Shown here piece by piece: positions 6,437 through 9,836 of a DNA stretch of 9,836 bases (positions within the stretch are counted from its first letter, which is position 1; each line of letters begins with the position of its first letter). Source of the DNA: Verrucomicrobiales bacterium. GTDB taxonomy: Bacteria; Verrucomicrobiota; Verrucomicrobiia; Limisphaerales; UBA9464. The notes under the pieces are model-generated. The model was not told the origin of the DNA, did not search any database, and worked only from the letters and a program-made list of their open reading frames with translations. The stretch lies in NCBI GenBank assembly GCA_003445095.1, contig DLVS01000412.1, forward strand, positions 3,578-13,413, read 5' to 3'. Both the position numbers and the translations under genes were made by a program.

Positions 6437-7636
6437 TCAGCCCGAACTTCCATCGCCGCTCCCACGCGATTCACACGCTGAGCGATAGAGGGCCGCAAAA
6501 TCATCCACGGAAGCGGGTCGCGGATTGAAGTTCGACGTCCATTGCTTAGCCGCCTCCGCTGCCAACTCGCCAATGAGGTTGGCGTTCCCGCCGGCTTCAG
6601 GGAGTGACCGGGGAATTCCCGCCCGATTCAACAACGATTCAATCCGCGCTACCAAGGCGTCAACGGCAGCGTCTAAACCGTCGCTGACGCAGGCGATTTC
6701 CGGGGCGCTCGCGAGTTCCGCATAGGCGCGTTTCGTCGCTTCGTCCCGGGCCGCGTTGAAACGAACTACGTGCGGAAGCATCAATCCGACCGCGGCCCCA
6801 TGGACGATGTCGAAATGAGCCGTCAGGGGATTGGCGCAGGCGTGCGCCGCTCCCAACATGGAGTGTTCGATCGCAGTTCCGCCAAACGCCGCCCCGAGCA
6901 GCATTTGCCCGCGGGCCTCTAAGTCGCTCGGATCGACCAGCACTTGCGGAAACGCATGAACCAACCGCTTGAACGCCTCGTGGGAATACATCAGCGACAC
7001 CGCATTCCGTTTGGTGGTGACGGTTGTCTCTACGGCGTGCGCAATGGCGTCGGTACCCGTGACGGCGGTCACCCGAGCGGGTTGAGAAACAGTAAGTTCG
7101 GGGTCAAGCACCGCGATCTTCGCTGCGGCTTTCGGATCGAGGCAGGCCATTTTCTGATGCGTCACCTCATCGGCAATCAGCGCTGCTGACTGACATTCGC
7201 TGCCGGTTCCGGCGGTAGTGGGAACCGCAATCAGCGGGAGCATCGGTCGAGGTGCTTTGCCAACCCCCCAATAATCCCGCATTTGACCCCCATTGGTGAG
7301 CAGGAAGTTTGTACCCTTGGCAGTATCCATCGAACTGCCTCCACCCAATCCGACGATGACGTTGATGTTGGCGTCGCGCGCCACCGCCAAGCACTGAGCG
7401 ATGTCAGCCGTGGTAGGGTTTTCCCGGACTCGATCAAAAACGGTGACGGCTAAGCCGGCTTTGACGAGCGACTCCCGTGCGCGTTCAACGTGGCCCGCCG
7501 CCACAATGCCGCGGTCTGTGACCAGCAACGCTCGGCGGCCTCCGAGCTCCGTCGCAAACTCGCCCAGTCGCACCAGTGTTCCGTTGCCAAAAATGACTCG
7601 GGTGCGGGGCGTGATATCAAATGGAGCCGTCGTCAT
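6437..7636 (-). CDS. Iron-containing (group III) alcohol dehydrogenase
   Basis: NAD(P)-dependent metal alcohol dehydrogenase of the FucO/AdhB type, converting alcohols and aldehydes in the cytoplasm. Numbering from ATG 7636 gives 399 residues, normal for the family. The dinucleotide site GGGSSMDTAK is at 98-107 and PTTAGTGSE at 139-147. Metal ligands are D196 and H200 (TDAIAHAVE), H265 and H279 (HACANPL ... IVHG); D196/H200 and the 14-residue His-His spacing equal E. coli FucO. The residue four after H265 is Asn269, where FucO has His267 (HGMAHPL), so the proton-relay site differs. The frame is open to an ATG at 7789, but the added 51 residues look non-coding, and the family begins at 'F.....p.v.fG.G'. 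No Shine-Dalgarno sequence. It is divergent from ilvN with ~200 bases between starts of the two units. Substrate cannot be assigned; a lactaldehyde/propanediol or simple-alcohol role is only a family guess. Confidence 0.9.
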   Translation of the reverse strand: MTTAPFDITPRTRVIFGNGTLVRLGEFATELGGRRALLVTDRGIVAAGHVERARESLVKAGLAVTVFDRVRENPTTADIAQCLAVARDANINVIVGLGGGSSMDTAKGTNFLLTNGGQMRDYWGVGKAPRPMLPLIAVPTTAGTGSECQSAALIADEVTHQKMACLDPKAAAKIAVLDPELTVSQPARVTAVTGTDAIAHAVETTVTTKRNAVSLMYSHEAFKRLVHAFPQVLVDPSDLEARGQMLLGAAFGGTAIEHSMLGAAHACANPLTAHFDIVHGAAVGLMLPHVVRFNAARDEATKRAYAELASAPEIACVSDGLDAAVDALVARIESLLNRAGIPRSLPEAGGNANLIGELAAEAAKQWTSNFNPRPASVDDFAALYRSACESRGSGDGSSG

Positions 7637-7664
7637 GCGTCGGTAAAGACTGGACGCCGGCGAA

Positions 7665-7676
7665 GGTTGTTCAACC
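7665..7676. promoter_or_regulatory. Dyad GGTTG-TT-CAACC upstream of adh
   Basis: A 5-2-5 inverted repeat lies 29-40 bases upstream of the dehydrogenase ATG, where an operator could overlap the promoter or leader. No regulator gene is nearby; functional assignment is speculative. Confidence 0.3.
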
Positions 7677-7710
7677 AACGGTGACCCGCAATCTTTTGGA
7701 GCCGCACGAT

Positions 7711-7728
7711 CCAAATGAACCAAATGAA
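7711..7728. repeat. Exact tandem 9-bp repeat CCAAATGAA x2
   Basis: Two head-to-tail copies of CCAAATGAA lie 75-92 bases upstream of the dehydrogenase start. Its low GC content stands out in this GC-rich gap. It could be a direct-repeat activator site for adh, or a chance short duplication. Confidence 0.4.
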
Positions 7729-7749
7729 GACGCGAATTCCTTCCGATAC

Positions 7750-7765
7750 GCCCGAACCGTCGGGC
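7750..7765. repeat. Hairpin GCCCGA-ACCG-TCGGGC
   Basis: Perfect 6-bp inverted repeat with a 4-nt loop, midway between the adh and ilvN transcription units. It lies 31 bases before the proposed ilvN -35 box. It may be an operator or a chance GC-rich dyad; there is no T-run. Confidence 0.3.
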
Positions 7766-7795
7766 CTGATCCATCGGGCGACTTGGCAAAATCCG

Positions 7796-7825
7796 TTGAC
7801 CATTGGGAAAACTCCCCCTTAGCGT
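7796..7825 (+). promoter_or_regulatory. Candidate sigma-70 promoter of the ilvN leader
   Basis: TTGACC (7796-7801) is a good -35 box. At an 18-base spacing, TAGCGT (7820-7825) keeps the key T, A and final T of a -10 box but is otherwise weak. Transcription would begin near 7832-7834, at or just before the ATG of the leader peptide, implying a leaderless or nearly leaderless transcript. That would fit the absence of a Shine-Dalgarno sequence there. Confidence 0.45.
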
Positions 7826-7833
7826 CCGCTCTC

Positions 7834-7884
7834 ATGAATCCGGCGCTGAGCCTCTTGGTCGTAGTCGTAGTCCTCGCGGACTGA
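7834..7884 (+). CDS. Putative ilvN leader (attenuation) peptide, Val/Leu-rich
   Basis: A 16-codon frame encodes MNPALSLLVVVVVLAD and stops at TGA 7882-7884. Nine of 16 residues are branched-chain: four Leu and five consecutive Val (GTC GTA GTC GTA GTC), with no Ile. This mirrors the E. coli ivbL leader, which controls ilvBN through Val and Leu codons. The stop falls one base before the 11-bp stem at 7886-7923, so a terminating ribosome would cover that stem's left arm, the geometry needed for attenuation. There is no Shine-Dalgarno sequence, and the -10 box suggests leaderless initiation. The Val run is partly a GTCGTA tandem repeat, so chance is not excluded. Position before ilvN plus the terminator make a leader peptide the best reading. 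Confidence 0.72.
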   Translation: MNPALSLLVVVVVLAD

Positions 7885-7923
7885 CGGCGACCTGGAGATT
7901 TTTGCACCGGCTTCCAGGTCGCC
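7857..7923 (+). promoter_or_regulatory. Attenuator segments 1, 2 and 3 (alternative RNA pairings)
   Basis: Segment 2 (GGCGACCTGGA, 7886-7896) pairs perfectly over 11 bp with segment 3 (TCCAGGTCGCC, 7913-7923); the loop (7897-7912) contains a T5 run. Segment 1 (GGTCGT, 7857-7862, in the Leu8-Val10 codons) can instead pair with segment 2 at 7887-7892 (five Watson-Crick pairs plus one G-U). A small stem AGTCC-TCGC-GGACT (7869-7882) covers the last leader codons. Predicted logic: a ribosome stalled at Val codons masks segment 1, so 2:3 forms and antagonises the terminator; a ribosome at the stop codon masks segment 2 and termination follows. Caveat: segment 3 overlaps the terminator stem by only two bases, so exclusion may be partial. 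Confidence 0.6.
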
Positions 7924-7949
7924 CGCGGTTCGCCGCGGGTTTTGGCTTT
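7922..7949 (+). terminator. Intrinsic terminator of the ilvN attenuator
   Basis: CCCGCGG-TTCG-CCGCGGG (7922-7939) is a perfect 7-bp GC stem closed by a TTCG tetraloop. It is followed directly by TTTT, then GGC and TTT. It lies 98-125 bases before the ilvN ATG and downstream of the leader peptide, as expected of an attenuator. A further weak stem CGGGG/CCCCG (7950-7976) follows; the rest to 8046 shows no gene and no Shine-Dalgarno sequence. Confidence 0.82.
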
Positions 7950-8046
7950 CGGGGCTCGGCACCCGCCGGTACCCCGCCAACTGACCAAGTTTCAATTGCT
8001 AGTTTGAATCAACAACGACGCAGCCAGAGTCCAGTCCTAAGCCACT

Positions 8047-8520
8047 ATGCGCCACACCATCTCGATTCTTGTCGAAAACAAATTCGGCGTGCTCACCCGC
8101 GTCGCCGGTTTGTTTTCCGGCCGCGGCTACAACATCGATTCGCTGAATGTTGCTCCCACCCATGATGCCACCCTGTCCCGCATGACAATCGTGACCCGAG
8201 GTGACAACGCCACGGTGGAACAAATCGTCAAGCAACTCGACAAGCTGATCGATGTTGTGAAGGTCATCGACTACCGCCAAGGCGACTACATCGACCGCGA
8301 ACTCGTCCTCGTTAAAGTTGCGACCGGCTCCGACAATCGGGCCGAAGTTGCCCAAATGGCGGAGCTCTTCCGCGCCAAAGTGGTGGATGTCCAAGCGGAC
8401 AACCTGACCATCGAAATCACGGGGGGTGAAGGGAAGATCGAGAAGTTCATCATGTTGATGAAGGGCTTTGGAATTATCGACCTAACTCGCACCGGCCAGG
8501 TGGCGCTGCCTCGAAGCTAG
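8047..8520 (+). CDS. ilvN: Acetolactate synthase small (regulatory) subunit
   Basis: Regulatory subunit of acetohydroxyacid synthase, the first common enzyme of valine, leucine and isoleucine synthesis; it activates the catalytic subunit IlvB and confers feedback inhibition. The 157-residue length matches the IlvH/IlvN long form (E. coli IlvH ~163). Residues ~1-75 form an ACT domain (ENKFGVLTRVAGLFSGRGYN, then DATLSRMTIV); ~80-155 form the C-terminal small-subunit domain (RELVLVKV ... IEITGGEGKIEKF ... GIIDLTRTG). N11, G14 and N29, tied to valine binding or resistance in E. coli IlvH, are all present, so valine sensitivity is expected. ATG 8047 places these numbers in register with IlvH. No Shine-Dalgarno sequence. 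No ilvB or ilvC lies in the window: the gene looks monocistronic behind its own attenuator, and the next gene runs the other way. Confidence 0.95.
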   Translation: MRHTISILVENKFGVLTRVAGLFSGRGYNIDSLNVAPTHDATLSRMTIVTRGDNATVEQIVKQLDKLIDVVKVIDYRQGDYIDRELVLVKVATGSDNRAEVAQMAELFRAKVVDVQADNLTIEITGGEGKIEKFIMLMKGFGIIDLTRTGQVALPRS

Positions 8521-8595
8521 TACCCGTCACGGCACTGAACGCGGGAGTGTGAAAAACCGGCCCCGTCGGGAAAGTTGGGCGCGGCACTCGGGAGT

Positions 8596-8613
8596 TGAGG
8601 ATTGTGTGCCTCA
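8596..8613. repeat. Weak hairpin in the ilvN/DUF5069 convergent gap
   Basis: TGAGG (8596-8600) pairs with CCTCA (8609-8613) across an 8-nt loop, 16 bases from the stop of the minus-strand gene. No T-run is present. It may assist 3' end formation; otherwise 8521-8628 holds nothing I can name. Confidence 0.25.
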
Positions 8614-8628
8614 GAAGTGACCGCAGCA

Positions 8629-9090
8629 TCAGGCCTTGCCGCCGAAGGTGCAGTGATCGTCGAGGTCCAGAAGGTCAAACCAAGTGGTAACGTCCTCTCG
8701 CGTCGCGCTGAATTTTCTTACCGAATCCGCGAATTCGGTGAGCGTCTCGTAGTCGCTGTCCGGGGTGCGGCTTAGGTGATACTGGCTCCAAGCTGCGATT
8801 TCCCACGGCTGGCGCTTATTCTTGGCGTTGGCGTGAATCCACTCGAGCAGTTCACCGTCGCCGCCGCCTTTCGCGATTTCCTGCGTCAATGATTCATGGT
8901 CAAGCCCTACAAAGCCGAAAAAGTGCCGGTCGATGCCTTTGCCGCTATATCGGTATTCGCCGAGCTTGCCAGCGAGTGAAGCGCGGCCTTTGTCGAGGAT
9001 CCGCGGCAAGAGAACGTATCCACCCAGCCGGACGCGCGGGCTGCGCGGGGGGCGTTGAGTAAGATCAGGAGCAGTGTTTGTGATGTTCAT
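8629..9090 (-). CDS. DUF5069 domain-containing protein
   Basis: A 153-residue soluble protein without signal peptide or membrane segment. The N-terminal signature APDLTQRPPRSPRVRLGGYVLLPRILDK is broken here only by family-level variation; the first part (residues ~7-20) and 'GYVLLPRILDKGRA' (~24-37) are typical of DUF5069. Further family-like segments are GKLGEYRYSGKGIDRHFFGF (41-60) and a Trp-containing C-terminal helix region (LLEWIHAN, EIAAWSQY). The family is frequent in Verrucomicrobia and Planctomycetes and has no established function that I know of. ATG 9090 is chosen because the conserved block starts a few residues later; no Shine-Dalgarno sequence. It is convergent with ilvN and has no obvious partner gene. 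Confidence 0.85.
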   Translation of the reverse strand: MNITNTAPDLTQRPPRSPRVRLGGYVLLPRILDKGRASLAGKLGEYRYSGKGIDRHFFGFVGLDHESLTQEIAKGGGDGELLEWIHANAKNKRQPWEIAAWSQYHLSRTPDSDYETLTEFADSVRKFSATREDVTTWFDLLDLDDHCTFGGKA

Positions 9091-9479
9091 GGAACGGATT
9101 GGCAGTAGTTGAGTCCTTGGCGCTCGAATCCATCAACGCAGGCCGCCAGCAATGTAGGGCGATTCCGCGGCGGATCTTGCGCGCACCTAGGTCCTTCGAC
9201 AATGAGCGCGCGGTGGCATCGACCATCTGTCACTAGTCAGTAACAGAGACGCCACCCGCAAATGTTTTAGCAGAATGTTTGGGCGCAGAGCAGCGTCGGG
9301 GGATTGATTGCAGGGTGGAATGACGATTTTAGAGTGAGCAGCCGCCAAGTGTCCACGCCGTCCGTGCCGCCACCTGAAGAATCTCCGCATTGTTTTCAGG
9401 CACGAGCGTCGTGACGAGGAGTCGACCGCCGCGAGGGGAGGTCGGAGCAGGGGAGGAGCAAACTTTCGACAAAAAGCTT
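9091..9479. other. Gene-free stretch with inverted repeats upstream of tRNA-Asn
   Basis: No credible coding frame on either strand. Visible structure: an imperfect palindrome at 9226-9247 (TCTGTcACT, loop AGTC, AGTaACAGA); the palindrome ACCTAGGT at 9185-9192; and two abutting stems, CCTGAA/TTCAGG (9373-9400) and CACGA-GCG-TCGTG (9401-9413). A purine-rich run spans about 9433-9460. The DUF5069 promoter must lie in the left part, but I see no clear boxes. Confidence 0.4.
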
Positions 9480-9509
9480 TTGACGGTGTGGAAAATGCGT
9501 CGCTACGTT
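9480..9509 (+). promoter_or_regulatory. Candidate promoter of tRNA-Asn
   Basis: TTGACG (9480-9485), an 18-base spacer and TACGTT (9504-9509) place a start point about 10 bases before the tRNA 5' end at 9528. The -35 box is good; the -10 box keeps only T1, A2 and T6, much like the proposed ilvN promoter. Confidence 0.5.
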
Positions 9510-9527
9510 CCGCGCCCGCTACAAAGT

Positions 9528-9602
9528 TCCAGAGTAGCTCAATGGTAGAGCACGCGGCTGTTAACCGTGGGGTTGTAGGTTCGAGTCCTACCTCTGGAGC
9601 CA
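9528..9602 (+). tRNA. tRNA-Asn (anticodon GTT)
   Basis: Complete cloverleaf. The acceptor arm pairs TCCAGAG (9528-9534) with CTCTGGA (9592-9598); discriminator G is 9599 and an encoded CCA is 9600-9602. The D arm is GCTC/GAGC. The anticodon stem CGCGG/CCGTG has one G-T pair, and the loop CTGTTAA carries anticodon GTT at 9560-9562, reading Asn codons AAC/AAU. The T arm is GTAGG-TTCGAGT-CCTAC. It appears as a single tRNA with its own promoter. Confidence 0.97.
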
Positions 9603-9630
9603 ACTTTTAAAGGGGTTTTCGATGTTTGGT

Positions 9631-9662
9631 TGACTTTTTCCGAAGGATTTCCGAAAAAGTCA
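9631..9662 (+). terminator. Long hairpin downstream of tRNA-Asn
   Basis: TGACTTTTTC (9631-9640) pairs perfectly with GAAAAAGTCA (9653-9662). After a C/C mismatch, GAA/TTC continues the stem, giving 13 Watson-Crick pairs around a tiny loop. It begins 29 bases after the tRNA CCA. No T-run follows, so it may be a processing or stability element and not a classical terminator. Confidence 0.5.
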
Positions 9663-9804
9663 CCCGTGAGCGCCAGAACGAAACCACTTCTCGTTCGAGC
9701 CGGTTCGGTCTCAGTGACGATCTACTCCCGTAACCGACGTATTCGCGGTCGTTCCTACTCCGAACACTCTGTCCATTGGCGCGAACCAGACGGAAATCCG
9801 AGGA
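9663..9804. other. Gene-free, stem-rich stretch after tRNA-Asn
   Basis: No coding frame is supported. Consecutive inverted repeats are GAACGA/TCGTTC (9676-9696), GAGCCG-GTT-CGGtCTC with a one-base bulge (9697-9712), and AACcGAC/GTCGTT (9732-9753). With the terminator at 9805-9823 this could be the body of a short structured RNA or simply the tRNA 3' trailer; I recognise no known RNA family. Confidence 0.3.
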
Positions 9805-9823
9805 AAAGGGCCTTCGGCTCTTT
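9805..9823 (+). terminator. Probable intrinsic terminator at contig end
   Basis: AAAGGGCC (9805-9812) pairs with GGCTCTTT (9816-9823), with one G-T pair and a TTC loop. The A/T base of the stem gives a T-run at its 3' side. The genomic sequence ends right here because the following bases are adapter, so the full T-tract is not seen. Confidence 0.6.
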
Positions 9824-9836
9824 AGATCGGAAGAGC
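9824..9836. other. Illumina adapter remnant (artifact)
   Basis: The final 13 bases, AGATCGGAAGAGC, equal the common start of the Illumina TruSeq adapter and sit exactly at the end of the sequence. They are almost certainly untrimmed library sequence, not genome. Confidence 0.9.

Noticed and set aside
7637..7789. 51-residue N-terminal extension of the alcohol dehydrogenase
   Set aside because: The family begins near ATG 7636; the extension has no family likeness and would put the CCAAATGAA repeat and hairpin inside coding sequence.
7621..7884. 87-residue plus-strand frame containing the leader peptide
   Set aside because: Only the last 16 codons from ATG 7834 make sense; the upstream part crosses the adh 5' end and the proposed promoter and has no protein-like features.
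7671..7988. Minus-strand 105-residue frame in the adh-ilvN gap
   Set aside because: It is antisense to the leader/terminator region, Lys/Arg/Thr-rich, and unlike any family; the structured RNA explanation fits better.
9091..9527. CRISPR array, insertion sequence or att site near the tRNA
   Set aside because: No regularly spaced repeats, no transposase or integrase frame, and no duplicate of the tRNA 3' end within the window.
9187..9603. Minus-strand 138-residue frame beginning MAPEVGLEPTTPRLTAAC
   Set aside because: Its first 25 or so residues are the antisense translation of the tRNA-Asn gene, a well-known source of spurious 'GLEPTTPRLTA' proteins; the rest is low-complexity and shows no domain.

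Overview
The window looks like one metagenomic contig from a GC-rich member of the Verrucomicrobiota (Pedosphaera/Limisphaerales-like). This is an inference. It rests on a DUF5069 protein, on a small protein ending in a conserved 'VLEQKIN...YGSLTTFN' block that I associate with this phylum and its relatives, and on two exported proteins that end in the 'Y/F-E-V...GPFT...YR/VRR' tail common in Verrucomicrobia. No protein-coding gene here has a clear Shine-Dalgarno sequence. The last 13 bases are identical to the start of the Illumina TruSeq adapter, so the right end is an assembly end and those bases are not genomic.

Layout, left to right. (1) 3-2111 (+): vanadium-dependent haloperoxidase-like secreted protein, cut at its 5' end, with a complete vanadate site. 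(2) 2230-2760 (+): conserved protein of unknown function. (3) 2771-2876: a cluster of small hairpins between convergent genes. (4) 2906-4000 (-): recF. (5) 4077-6335 (+): secreted kexin-like S8 protease with a P-domain, divergent from recF. (6) 6437-7636 (-): iron-containing (group III) alcohol dehydrogenase. (7) 7796-8520 (+): ilvN, the acetolactate synthase regulatory subunit, preceded by what looks like a complete transcription attenuator. (8) 8629-9090 (-): DUF5069 protein. (9) 9528-9602 (+): tRNA-Asn(GTT), followed by a long hairpin, a gene-free stem-rich stretch and a probable terminator at the contig end.

The most interesting element is upstream of ilvN. A 16-residue reading frame (7834-7884) encodes MNPALSLLVVVVVLAD, with nine branched-chain residues including five consecutive Val codons. 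After it come an 11-bp stem (7886-7923) and a strong GC hairpin with a TTCG loop and a T-rich tail (7922-7949). The Val codons can also pair with the left arm of the 11-bp stem, so the order 1:2, 2:3, 3:4 of a classical amino-acid attenuator can be drawn. The design resembles the enterobacterial ivbL-ilvBN leader, but here it sits directly before ilvN with no ilvB beside it. The small subunit keeps the residues known for valine feedback binding. If both readings are right, valine/leucine supply would control this subunit both at transcription and allosterically.

The other genes show no clear functional linkage. They are mostly single transcription units arranged in convergent or divergent pairs.
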